Assembly (NCBI GenBank): GCA_018969885.1 | Contig: JAGWXN010000008.1 | Location: forward strand, 1-31,128 | Origin: Betaproteobacteria bacterium | GTDB lineage: Bacteria; Pseudomonadota; Gammaproteobacteria; Burkholderiales; Burkholderiaceae | Length of the DNA: 31,128 bases | Direction: 5' to 3' | Part shown: positions 23,582 through 31,128 of the stretch, in pieces | Layout of the letters: each line of letters opens with the position of its first letter | Position numbering within the stretch: the stretch's first letter is position 1 | Translations under genes and position numbers: made by a program | The notes under the pieces: model-generated | Seen by the model: the letters and a program-made list of their open reading frames with translations, nothing else | The model's database searches: none | Told to the model about the DNA's origin: nothing

Positions 23582-25959
23582 CGCGCACCTCCGATCAGGC
23601 TTGCCGCGGCCTCGACAATGGCTTCGGCATCAAGGCGGTATTCGCCGTAGAGATCAGGCAGCGATCCCGTCTGCCCGAAACGGTCGGTCCCAAGCGGGTT
23701 GATCCGGTGTCCGCGCACTCCGCCGAGCCACGATAGTGAGGCGGGGGAGGCATCGCACACTGTCACCAGGCCGGTGGATACTGGCAGCACCCCAAGTAGT
23801 GCTTCGACCGGCGAGGTCGCGGCTGACCCGCGCTTCCAGATCGCGGCGCGCGCATCCGACCAGTCGCGGTGGAGCTTGCCCGGTGAGGTGATCTGCAGCA
23901 GGCCAAGACCCGGCATGTCCTCGGCCAGCATTGCGTGGGCCTCGAGCGCTTCAGGCATCATCGCACCCATCGCCACGATCGCGACTGGCTGGTCCGCCCC
24001 CGGCGCGATCCGCCAATAGGCGCCGTCAATTACACCCCGTTTCCAGTTGTCATCGGTGCGATAGGGCTGATCGATCGTGCGCGTCGAGAGGCGCAGGTAA
24101 ATGCTTCCTCCATCGGGCGCTTGCAAGTAGTGGAAGGCATGTTCCATGAGCAGCGCGAGTTCGTCTGCAGTGGCGGGCTCGTAATGGGTAAGGCCCGGCT
24201 GGCCCATCGCGATCAGTGGCGGATTGATCGATTGGTGGGCGCCGCCTTCGCCTCCCAGCGTCAGACCCGAAGGCGTGGCAACCAGCAGGAAGCGCGCGTC
24301 CTGATAGCACCCATAGTTGAGGGCATCGAGCCCTCGCGCGATGAAGGGGTCATAGACCGTGCCGATCGGAATTAGCCGTTCGCCAAACAGCGGTCCGGCA
24401 AGACCAGCTGCCGCGAGCATGAGGAACAGGTTGTGTTCTGCTATACCCAGCTCGACATGCTGGCCGGCCGGATTGCCTTGCCATTTCTGGGGGCTCGGTA
24501 CATTGAGTTGTCGGAACACATCGGGAAGCTCCTGCCGCCGGAACAGACCGCGGCTGTTGACGAACGCACCAAGATTGGTCGACACCGTCACGTCGGGCGA
24601 GGTCGTAAGGATTCGGTCGGCGAGCGGCGAGCCCCCCTTGGCCAGTTCGAATAGGATCTTGCCGAAGGCCCCTTGCGTTGATTGCGCCGCGCCGTCCGGA
24701 ACCGGAATGGTGGGTACCTGAATGCGTTCCGGCGCATGATCGCCAAGCTTAGTTGCGATTGGACTCGCCTCGACAAAACCGCGCAACTCGGCAGCGGCGT
24801 TAGGGCCAAGGCCCGCCCATGGCTCCCATTCCGCGCCCGGCGCGATCCCGAAACTGTCCCTCAGTTCTTCGATCTGCGCTGGGGTCATCAGTCCAGCGTG
24901 ATTGTCCTTGTGGCCAGCAAGCGGCAAGCCGTGCCCCTTGATGGTGTAGGCAATGAAAAGTGTATTGCGTTCGTCTTTGGCGTCATCGAACGCAGCAGTG
25001 AGCGTCTCGATGCAATGCCCCCCTAGGGTTGTCATGAGCCGCTGCAGGTCAGGATCGTCATGCTTGGCAATCAGCTGCAAAGTTTCAGGGTGGTCCGCAA
25101 GATCGGAATTGAGGCGCTCGCGCCAGGAAGCACCGCCCTTAAAAGTCAGGGCTGCATAGTCGGCATTGGGACAGGTCTCGATCCAGTCAGCAATCGCCTG
25201 GCCGCCTGGGCGCGCAAACGTTTCGCGCTGGAGCTTCCCGTGCTTGAGCGTCACCACGCGCCATCCACAGGTCTCGAAGATGTCGTCGAAGCGGCGGAAC
25301 ATCCGATCGGCAGTGGTCGCATCAAGTGATTGGCGGTTGTAGTCAACGATCCACCAGCAGTTTCTTAGATCGTGCTTGTAGCCCTCAATAAGGCACTCGT
25401 AGATGTTGCCCTCATCAAGTTCAGCATTGCCCATGAGCGCTATCATTCGGCCTACTTGATCAGGTTCAAACAAGCGGTGAGCGATCAGCCAATCTTGGAC
25501 CAAGCTCGCGAATGCGGTAATCGCGACGCCAAGTCCGACTGATCCGGTTGAAAAATCAACAGGGATCGCGTCCTTCGTGCGACTAGGGTAGGATTGAGCA
25601 CCCCCGAAACCCCTGAATTGCAATAGCGCATCGTTGCTCTGGTTGCCGAGCAAATAGTGGATCGCGTGCAGTAACGGCCCGGCGTGTGGCTTAACCGCTA
25701 CTCGATCATTCGGCCCAAGGGCATGGAAGTACAACGCCGCCATGATCGCGGTCATCGAAGCGCAGCTCGCTTGATGCCCGCCAACCTTGATACCATCGAC
25801 GCTCTCGCGAAGATGGTTTGCGTTGTGAATTGTCCATGCGCTGAGCCATAGGAGGCGCTGATTCAATGCCTCGAGATGAGCGAGGCGGTCGCGCGATAGC
25901 GGTTCAAGGTCGATCGTTTCGGAAGTCTTCGGCATTTTGGGCATGTGCCAGATCTCCAT
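23578..25959 (-). CDS. Homodimeric-type 2-oxo-acid dehydrogenase E1 (AceE/MdeB/transketolase-like)
   Basis: A 793-residue single-chain E1, shorter than AceE (about 890). It has transketolase-like motifs: the substrate/TPP region V-G-G-H-Q-A-S, the TPP/Mg motif G-N-A-E-L-D-E-G-N followed by D-Y-N-R-Q-S-L-D, and in the Pyr domain H-V-E-L-G-I-A-E-H-N with its activating glutamate. It resembles MdeB, the E1-like protein of the Pseudomonas methionine-degradation operon acting on 2-oxobutyrate. With E2 and threonine dehydratase behind it, 2-oxobutyrate is the likely substrate and propionyl-CoA the product; pyruvate is the alternative. An in-frame ATG at 25944 with GGAG upstream is an equally good start. 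The 5' portion has noticeably lower G+C than its neighbours. Confidence 0.88.
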   Translation of the reverse strand: MEIWHMPKMPKTSETIDLEPLSRDRLAHLEALNQRLLWLSAWTIHNANHLRESVDGIKVGGHQASCASMTAIMAALYFHALGPNDRVAVKPHAGPLLHAIHYLLGNQSNDALLQFRGFGGAQSYPSRTKDAIPVDFSTGSVGLGVAITAFASLVQDWLIAHRLFEPDQVGRMIALMGNAELDEGNIYECLIEGYKHDLRNCWWIVDYNRQSLDATTADRMFRRFDDIFETCGWRVVTLKHGKLQRETFARPGGQAIADWIETCPNADYAALTFKGGASWRERLNSDLADHPETLQLIAKHDDPDLQRLMTTLGGHCIETLTAAFDDAKDERNTLFIAYTIKGHGLPLAGHKDNHAGLMTPAQIEELRDSFGIAPGAEWEPWAGLGPNAAAELRGFVEASPIATKLGDHAPERIQVPTIPVPDGAAQSTQGAFGKILFELAKGGSPLADRILTTSPDVTVSTNLGAFVNSRGLFRRQELPDVFRQLNVPSPQKWQGNPAGQHVELGIAEHNLFLMLAAAGLAGPLFGERLIPIGTVYDPFIARGLDALNYGCYQDARFLLVATPSGLTLGGEGGAHQSINPPLIAMGQPGLTHYEPATADELALLMEHAFHYLQAPDGGSIYLRLSTRTIDQPYRTDDNWKRGVIDGAYWRIAPGADQPVAIVAMGAMMPEALEAHAMLAEDMPGLGLLQITSPGKLHRDWSDARAAIWKRGSAATSPVEALLGVLPVSTGLVTVCDASPASLSWLGGVRGHRINPLGTDRFGQTGSLPDLYGEYRLDAEAIVEAAASLIGGAR

Positions 25960-26051
25960 CTAGCTCTTTTCAGGAAGGGCTCGGCCTGCTAGCAGAATTC
26001 CAATCGGAAACGAAAGTATCTTTTCAGAAATAGACGATAGGGAGGTCTGCC
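25960..26051. promoter_or_regulatory. Divergent intergenic region with palindrome and direct repeats
   Basis: This gap separates the E1 operon (left) from the glycoside hydrolase gene (right). CTGCTAGCAG at 25986-25995 is a perfect 10-bp palindrome. TCTTTTCAG occurs twice in the same orientation, at 25965-25973 and 26019-26027, 54 bases apart, close to five helical turns. GGAGGT (26041-26046) is the hydrolase ribosome-binding site. Joint control of both sides by one regulator is plausible, but no regulator gene lies nearby. Confidence 0.35.
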
Positions 26052-28064
26052 ATGGGGCTTGTGCATAGAACTGTTCTGCCATGGCGGCAGGTGCACCTCG
26101 ATTTCCACACTCCTGCTGCGGTCGGAGCGGTTGGTGATAGGTTTGATGCGGAGGCCTTCGCCGACACCATTTCGGCCGCGCAGGTGGAATCCGTCGTGTT
26201 GTTCGGCAAGTGCCACCACGGCTGGTCCTATTACGACAGCAAGGTCGGCGAGCGGCACCCGGGGCTCGGTTTCGATCTGCTCGGCGCACAGATTGCCGCG
26301 CTGAAGCGCCGGGAGATCGAGACCGTGCTCTATCTCTCGGTCGGCTGGGATGAACGCAATGCAGCCGAGAATGTTGACTGGCGACAGGTCGGAGCCGACG
26401 GGCAGTTCTTCTGCCTGCTCGGCAATCACCTCGATGCGGCGTGGAAGTACATGTGCCTCGGGACGCCCTATCGCGATCACGTGGTGGCGCAGGTGGCCGA
26501 GATGCTGGAGCGCTATCCCGATGCCGACGGCCTGTGGCTCGACATCATCAAGCAGGAGCCTTGCGCCTGCGTCCATTGCCAGCGCGCGATGAACGAGGCC
26601 GGGCTGGACTGGACCGACCCAGCCCACCGCCTGATCCATCGTGGTACGGTGCTGGAAGGCTATTTTAAGGCGATTGCCGAGGTGGTCGGCGACCGGCCGA
26701 TTTCGCTGTTCCACAACACTTCCATGGTGCCGCGCGGCGAACGCAGGTTCTTCTCCTATCAGAGCCATGTCGAAATCGAGGCGCTGCCGACGGGGGGGTG
26801 GGGCTATGATCACCTGCCGATCTCCGCGCGCTACGGGGAGACGCTCGGGCTCGACCGGATCGCGGTGACGGCGCGGTTCCATCTCATCTGGGGCGAGCTG
26901 GGATCGTACAAGCACCCCGATGCGCTGCGTTACGAGACCGGCGCGATGCTCGCCAACGGCGCGAAGGTCTGCATCGGCGACCAGCTCGATTCGACCGGCG
27001 TGCTCGATCCGGCGGCATGGGACCTGATGGGGGCCATCTTCGCGGAAACAGCCGCCAAGCAGCCGTGGTGCGAGGGATCACATGGTGTGGCCGAGATCGG
27101 CCTGCTCTCCAGCGTCGGCGTCTCGCAGCCCGGTGCGATCAGCCGCGAGGCACGGCACTGTGTCGAGGATGAAGGCGCGGCGCGCATCCTGTCCGAGTGC
27201 CATTTCCAATTCGACGTGATCGACACCGAAGCTGACTTTGGCCGCTACAAGCTGCTGGTCTTGCCCGACAGGGTGCGGCTCGATCCGGCACTGGCCGCAA
27301 GATTGCAGGCCTATGCGGATCAGGGCGGCCGCATCCTGCTGACGGGGGAGAGCGGCCTTGCCCGCGATACCGGGGCGCCGCTGCTCGATTGCGGCGCGCA
27401 GTTGCTCGGCCCTGCGAAATCCGATCCGCGCTTTGTCCTGCTGCGCGAGGATTTGCGGCCCCGCTGGACCGGGGCGCAGCCCTTTGTGATCATGGCGCCT
27501 TCGCTGGCGATCAGAGCGGGCGAGGGGGCCGAGACGCTCGGCGAGAGTTTCGATGCGCTGTTCAACCGCCGCCCGCAGCATTTCTACGGCCATGTCCACG
27601 CCCATGCTGCAGCCGAGCCTTCGGGCCTTGCGGCAGGGGTGCGCAAGGGGGGGATCACCTGGCTCCCGTTCCCGCTGTTCACCCTCTATCGGATGATGGG
27701 CCATTCGACCCTGCGCCACTTCGTGATGGCGGCGATCCGCGATCTTCTGGGCGAGCCGCTGATCATCGCCGAGGGCCTTCCGCCGACCGCTACGCTCAAC
27801 CTGCGCGCGCAGCCGGGCGAGGGGCGGCATGTCGTGCATCTGCTGCACGGCGAGCGGCGGCTGAAGGGCAGCTATGTTCTTGGCCAGATCGAAGTTGTCG
27901 ATGCCCTGCCCAATATCGGCCCCGTCGACCTGTCGCTGGCGCAGAAAGTGAGCCGCGCCGAACTGGTGCCGCAAGGCACCGCGCTTGAGGTGCGCGAGGA
28001 GGGCGGACGATGGCGCATCCACGTCCCCTCTTTCGCCGGGCACCAGATGATCGCGGTCAGCTAG
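26052..28064 (+). CDS. GHL6-type putative glycoside hydrolase with beta-galactosidase trimerisation-like domain
   Basis: A 670-residue protein without a signal peptide. The N-terminal barrel opens W-R-Q-V-H-L-D-F-H-T, a signature of the hypothetical glycosyl hydrolase 6 (GHL6) family. It contains D-A-D-G-L-W-L-D-I with Asp164 as a candidate catalytic residue, followed by a C-A-C-x-x-C cluster. The middle part (about 350-520) resembles the GATase-like trimerisation domain of GH42-type beta-galactosidases, as in Y-K-L-L-V-L-P-D. The C-terminal region is a beta-rich tail. Related proteins are often annotated as alpha-L-fucosidase or beta-galactosidase, but the reaction is not established. Nearby isomerase and kinase genes suggest it frees a sugar for them. 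A good ribosome-binding site fixes the start. The 3' end overlaps the convergent NTF2-like gene by 8 bases. Confidence 0.75.
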   Translation: MGLVHRTVLPWRQVHLDFHTPAAVGAVGDRFDAEAFADTISAAQVESVVLFGKCHHGWSYYDSKVGERHPGLGFDLLGAQIAALKRREIETVLYLSVGWDERNAAENVDWRQVGADGQFFCLLGNHLDAAWKYMCLGTPYRDHVVAQVAEMLERYPDADGLWLDIIKQEPCACVHCQRAMNEAGLDWTDPAHRLIHRGTVLEGYFKAIAEVVGDRPISLFHNTSMVPRGERRFFSYQSHVEIEALPTGGWGYDHLPISARYGETLGLDRIAVTARFHLIWGELGSYKHPDALRYETGAMLANGAKVCIGDQLDSTGVLDPAAWDLMGAIFAETAAKQPWCEGSHGVAEIGLLSSVGVSQPGAISREARHCVEDEGAARILSECHFQFDVIDTEADFGRYKLLVLPDRVRLDPALAARLQAYADQGGRILLTGESGLARDTGAPLLDCGAQLLGPAKSDPRFVLLREDLRPRWTGAQPFVIMAPSLAIRAGEGAETLGESFDALFNRRPQHFYGHVHAHAAAEPSGLAAGVRKGGITWLPFPLFTLYRMMGHSTLRHFVMAAIRDLLGEPLIIAEGLPPTATLNLRAQPGEGRHVVHLLHGERRLKGSYVLGQIEVVDALPNIGPVDLSLAQKVSRAELVPQGTALEVREEGGRWRIHVPSFAGHQMIAVS

Positions 28065-28440
28065 GCGGGCGGAGAATCTCGGCGAGGTTCTCGTCTTCGA
28101 GCCGGATTCTCCAATCGCCTTCTACAGCGAGTAGCATGCCGGTGTAGCTGATCAGCTTTTGCTGCCCGTTTGCGCGTTCCCACATGAACTGACCGATGGC
28201 GAGGGCGCCTTCGGTCCCGACCGGCTCGATCCGCAGGTCGCGCCAGGCGAAGCACACCGGCGGCTGCCATGCCGGACCGAGGTAACGCTCCGTCAGATCG
28301 GCAAAAGTGAGCAGCCGCGGTACGCCCTTGCGGACCATCCACGCGCCCTCGGGGTGGTAGCGCGCAAGTATCGCGGGCCGATCGGCGAGTTCAAGATCGC
28401 GCGCATAGGCGGCGAACCAATCGTGCAGCGGTGATGTCAT
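28057..28440 (-). CDS. NTF2-like/SnoaL-like small protein
   Basis: A 127-residue protein with the look of the NTF2-like cone fold: an opening helix pattern L-H-D-W-F-A-A-Y-A-R-D-L, then R-Y-H-P-E-G-A-W, L-T-F-A-D-L-T-E-R-Y, and a strand-rich second half with G-Q-F-M-W-E and D-W-R-I-R-L-E-D-E-N. These domains serve as small isomerases, hydrolases or ligand binders; nothing here fixes a reaction. The ATG overlaps the M81 stop by 4 bases, so it is translated with the peptidase and the serine hydrolase upstream. The frame is open further upstream, but that part lies inside the M81 gene and is not used. Confidence 0.7.
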   Translation of the reverse strand: MTSPLHDWFAAYARDLELADRPAILARYHPEGAWMVRKGVPRLLTFADLTERYLGPAWQPPVCFAWRDLRIEPVGTEGALAIGQFMWERANGQQKLISYTGMLLAVEGDWRIRLEDENLAEILRPPS

Positions 28441-29897
28441 GGGTCGATCGGCCAGAGTGGGCGGGTGATGTAGCGGTATGGCAGACGGCGCGGATCGTGA
28501 TCGAGCACGCCCGGCGCATCGACGATCAAGATCTCGCCCGCCAGGGTTTTGAAGGCTGCGTAGAAATGCTGCGAAGACTTGACGAGGAGAACCCGCCGAA
28601 TTGCCGGATCGATTCCCAGCCGCGAGAAGGCTTCCGGTGCGAAACACTGGGTGCGTTGCGAACTGACCACCAGATACCAGTCGAGCGCCGGAACATGCAG
28701 ACCCGCCGCCTTGCCCATGGGCCACTCGCTGCCGGAAAACGGCACGCTCGCACTGTCTGAAGTCGCCAGCACTTTGACGGCGAGGTCAAGCGGCTCGCCT
28801 GACAAGGCGCATGCCTTGCCGCCAATGCGCAGTTCGATGTTAGCGCCGGGTCCGGCAGCCAGCGCCAGTTCGGTTGCGACCGGATCCCAGATGATGCCCG
28901 CTGCGAGGTTGCCCACGCCAGCAGCAGCCAGCGCCCGCAGGAGCCACGTCGAATCCGATGGTGCGCCGCCTCCCGGGTTGTCGGCGGTATCCGCCAGCAC
29001 AAGCGGCTTGGCTCCCGGATGGTCCGCCGCGCGCGCCAGGGCTTCCTCCATCGCCACCAGCGGAGCATGGGTCGTGCCTGCCAGTTCCCGCAATGCTCCG
29101 CCGACCTCCGCAGCGGTGCGGGCTGCGGCCGAGGCGTCGTCGTCAGTCGTGACGATCACCTTGGCGGTGGTGTCGGGCGTGTCGGCCCAGATGAAACCGT
29201 GGACGATCGCAATGTCGAGCGCCTCGCCGCGTGCCTCCCGCGCCCGACAATCGGCGACCAGCGCCTGCATCGGGCCATGCATCGTGTGGTAGACCGAGAC
29301 CATCCGGCAATCATGGACGGCAAGGCGCGGGACAATCTCTCCGCGCAGTGTCGCCAGGGCCAGCCGGACCAGCTTTTCGGCACATTCGGCGATGTCGGTA
29401 TGCGGGTATTCCTTGTAGCAGACGAGCAGATCGGCTCCGTCCAGCATCGCCTGCGACAAAGTGCCGTGACTGTCGAACAGCACCGCAATGATCGTATCGC
29501 GGCCCACGATGGCGCGAACGCGGGTGATGAGATCGCCGTCGCAATCGGGCAGGCCTTGCGCGCTCATCGCTCCGTGGAGGCCGAGCACCACAAGGTCGAC
29601 CGGCCCGGCCAAAGCAAGGTCACGCAGCAATTCGCCCGCCAGGGTCTCGTAGGTTGCGCGCGTCAACAGCCCGCCGGGCTGCGCGCCTGCGACCATTCCC
29701 TCGATCAGCGTGATCTCGTCCGCCGCTGCCAAGGCGCGCAAGGGCACAAGCGGCGCAGCAATCAGGGGGACCTCCGCGCCGAGCGTTCCGGCGGAATGAT
29801 AGCACAGTGCCGCAAAGTCATGCAGCCCGGTCGCCAACGGGGAGAAGGCGTTGACCTCGACCCCGAAAGCCGCCGCGAAGACGCGCGGTGCGGGCAT
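28437..29897 (-). CDS. M81 family metallopeptidase (MlrC-like), second copy
   Basis: A 486-residue M81 protein, divergent from the copy at 2220-3662 but co-linear with it. It has L-H-G-A-M (108-111), the metal-site motif D-S-H-G-T (Asp142, His144) where the first copy has D-L-H-C-H, Y-P-H-T-D (His166), and D-T-A-D-N-P-G-G-G-A-P (304-314). The Asp/His/His set proposed to bind zinc in MlrC is therefore kept. It should be cytoplasmic. Its ATG overlaps the stop of the serine hydrolase upstream by one base (TGATG), and its stop overlaps the NTF2-like start. The pairing of a serine beta-lactamase-like hydrolase with an M81 peptidase parallels MlrB and MlrC, though the substrate is probably different. 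Confidence 0.9.
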   Translation of the reverse strand: MPAPRVFAAAFGVEVNAFSPLATGLHDFAALCYHSAGTLGAEVPLIAAPLVPLRALAAADEITLIEGMVAGAQPGGLLTRATYETLAGELLRDLALAGPVDLVVLGLHGAMSAQGLPDCDGDLITRVRAIVGRDTIIAVLFDSHGTLSQAMLDGADLLVCYKEYPHTDIAECAEKLVRLALATLRGEIVPRLAVHDCRMVSVYHTMHGPMQALVADCRAREARGEALDIAIVHGFIWADTPDTTAKVIVTTDDDASAAARTAAEVGGALRELAGTTHAPLVAMEEALARAADHPGAKPLVLADTADNPGGGAPSDSTWLLRALAAAGVGNLAAGIIWDPVATELALAAGPGANIELRIGGKACALSGEPLDLAVKVLATSDSASVPFSGSEWPMGKAAGLHVPALDWYLVVSSQRTQCFAPEAFSRLGIDPAIRRVLLVKSSQHFYAAFKTLAGEILIVDAPGVLDHDPRRLPYRYITRPLWPIDP

Positions 29898-31128
29898 CAG
29901 GCATCCCTCCGGAACAATCGCCCGCGAAAGGCGAGGAAGGCCTCGCCATCGGGCGCAAGGTGCAGCTGCTGGAGGGTGGGTATGCGCGAGCCGGGCAGGA
30001 GCGTCGCAAATGCCCCGCCTCCGACGGGATGGAGCCCGACTTCATAGGTCTCGGTCTGGTCACCCGCGTCGGCGGCCGGACTGAAACGCGCAATCGCATG
30101 GCCCTCGCCAGGGCGGACCGAAATCCGGTAGCGCGGTGCGCGCCATTCCCCGAGCACCGGGGCGATTGCTGCGGCATCGGCGGAGGCCTCCGGAATGTGC
30201 GGCGGATTGGGCAACGTACTCTCCGCGAGCGCCTCGATTAATGGTGGCAGAAGTGCTTGCGCCGCCAGCCTTGCGTCGCCGCCTGCCACCATAAGTGCGA
30301 CCGCCACCTTGGCTCTTGGCGCGATCCTGAGAAAGCTCGCCTGCCCCGACACGGCTCCATCATGGCCCCAAACCGCGCCATCCTCGCTGAAGCGCATCAG
30401 GCCGGGCCCGAAGCCGAGCGCGAAGCTGGCCGAAGGGGAGGGGACCTGAGGCTGTGTCATCGCGTCGAACAGGCCCAGCCCCGCTGGCGCAGGCTGCCAC
30501 AGCGCCTCAGCCCAGCGGACCAGATCGACCGTGCTCGCATAGGGCGTAGCCCCGGCTGGGCCGAGCGCCCGCAGCGCAGGATCGCCGGCCGGAACGGTGT
30601 CAGCCGGGGTGGTATTAACCGCCAGCTCCCAATCTGTACGCCGTGCTACAGTGTTGTGGAGGCCGAGAGGCCGAGCAAGCCGACCGGCAAACAGCGTCTC
30701 CCAGTCCTGCCCAAGCGTGACCTCGGCCAGCCTTGCGGCGAGCACGATGCCTGCGTTGCAATAAGAGGTGAGCGTTCCCGGCGGAACGGTCTGCTCCGCC
30801 CCTGCAAGCCGCCGGATATAGCGTTCGATGGCATCGGGCGCGCTACCCTCGTCATCGAAGATGTCGCCGAAGAACCCTCCCTGATGTGTCAACAGATGCC
30901 GCGCAGTCAGGCGCGCGGTCGCCTCAGGATCGGCCAGACGGAAGTCTTTAAGATAGCGCGTCACCGGCGCATCCAGATCAACTCGCCCCTCACGCGCAGA
31001 CAAATGGACCAGCGCGGCGGTGAAGGTCTTTGCGATCGAGCCCATGCGGAATGGCAGATCGGGCTGTGAGACCCCGAATCCGGCTTGTGCGACGCGTCCC
31101 TCTGCCAGCACCGCCAGGCTCGCGGCCG
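29897..31128 (-). CDS. Serine hydrolase, beta-lactamase/class C type, N-terminus beyond the window
   Basis: The frame is open to the right edge, so the start is missing; a GTG at 31111 is internal. About 410 residues are visible. Motifs in order: Ser-x-x-Lys in M-G-S-I-A-K-T-F, Tyr-x-Asn in S-Y-C-N-A-G, and H-x-G in W-G-H-D-G-A-V-S-G. A lipocalin-like C-terminal segment follows, with no membrane helices, unlike the protein at 17674-19653. Whether it is exported cannot be judged without the N-terminus. It is followed by the M81 peptidase with a one-base TGATG overlap, so the two are made together. Likely activity is a peptidase, amidase or esterase of the class C/D-aminopeptidase type. Confidence 0.88.
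   Translation of the reverse strand, partial: AASLAVLAEGRVAQAGFGVSQPDLPFRMGSIAKTFTAALVHLSAREGRVDLDAPVTRYLKDFRLADPEATARLTARHLLTHQGGFFGDIFDDEGSAPDAIERYIRRLAGAEQTVPPGTLTSYCNAGIVLAARLAEVTLGQDWETLFAGRLARPLGLHNTVARRTDWELAVNTTPADTVPAGDPALRALGPAGATPYASTVDLVRWAEALWQPAPAGLGLFDAMTQPQVPSPSASFALGFGPGLMRFSEDGAVWGHDGAVSGQASFLRIAPRAKVAVALMVAGGDARLAAQALLPPLIEALAESTLPNPPHIPEASADAAAIAPVLGEWRAPRYRISVRPGEGHAIARFSPAADAGDQTETYEVGLHPVGGGAFATLLPGSRIPTLQQLHLAPDGEAFLAFRGRLFRRDA

Noticed and set aside
29019..30047. Plus-strand open frame of 342 codons
   Set aside because: It is antisense to the second M81 gene and the end of the serine hydrolase gene, with low-complexity composition and no domain.
28437..31128. Annotation as a microcystin-degradation (mlr) cluster
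   Set aside because: Only the MlrB- and MlrC-like families are present; no MlrA-type protease or MlrD-type carrier adjoins them, and both families are broad.
1..31128. tRNA genes, rRNA genes, CRISPR array, plasmid or phage origin
   Set aside because: No cloverleaf-like sequence, rRNA signature, regularly spaced repeats or iterons were seen on reading either strand.

Overview
The window is GC-rich DNA from a proteobacterium. The gene content fits an alphaproteobacterium of the sphingomonad type: two M81 (MlrC-like) peptidases, a Spinster-type MFS carrier, a homodimeric E1/E2 oxo-acid dehydrogenase pair, and IS66, IS110, IS701 and IS3 elements. Genus is inferred from family content only. No rRNA, tRNA or CRISPR array is visible.

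Left block (1-6904, all +): the 3' part of a CocE/NonD-type serine hydrolase; a GntR/FCD regulator with a perfect 14-bp palindrome just upstream; then a tight run of M81 peptidase, thiamine-diphosphate enzyme and UxaA-type dehydratase. It looks like one regulated catabolic operon of unknown substrate.

Middle block (about 6905-13200): a nested insertion-sequence graveyard. Two IS3 orfA stubs lie head to head behind the dehydratase. An IS701-family transposase gene (- strand) was split by an IS66-type insertion (7231-12740). That insertion is flanked by an 8-bp target duplication (GCAGGAAC), and removing one copy restores the IS701 reading frame exactly. Inside it are a complete IS66 tnpABC set, two apparently full-length IS110-family transposases, a doubled IS66 left end, and a perfect 65-bp inverted repeat around the first IS110 gene. 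That repeat has supplied a new N-terminus to IS66 tnpA.

Right block (13369-31128): a RidA-family protein and an Mpo1-like (DUF962) membrane protein; a ribulokinase-like FGGY kinase overlapping an L-fucose-isomerase-family enzyme; a secreted serine beta-lactamase-like hydrolase with a C-terminal four-helix membrane region, divergent from an MFS carrier; a translationally coupled trio of oxo-acid dehydrogenase E1, E2 and PLP threonine dehydratase (predicted threonine to 2-oxobutyrate to propionyl-CoA); a GHL6-type glycoside hydrolase; and a coupled set of a second serine hydrolase, a second M81 peptidase and an NTF2-like protein.

How the parts may work together: a serine beta-lactamase-like hydrolase overlapping an M81 peptidase recalls the MlrB/MlrC pair of microcystin degraders. 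Here the pair sits beside sugar-releasing and sugar-processing enzymes, a carrier and threonine catabolism. My working inference is a scavenging locus for a peptide or glyco-conjugate other than microcystin. No MlrA-like protease, sugar aldolase or right-block regulator is visible, so this remains a hypothesis.
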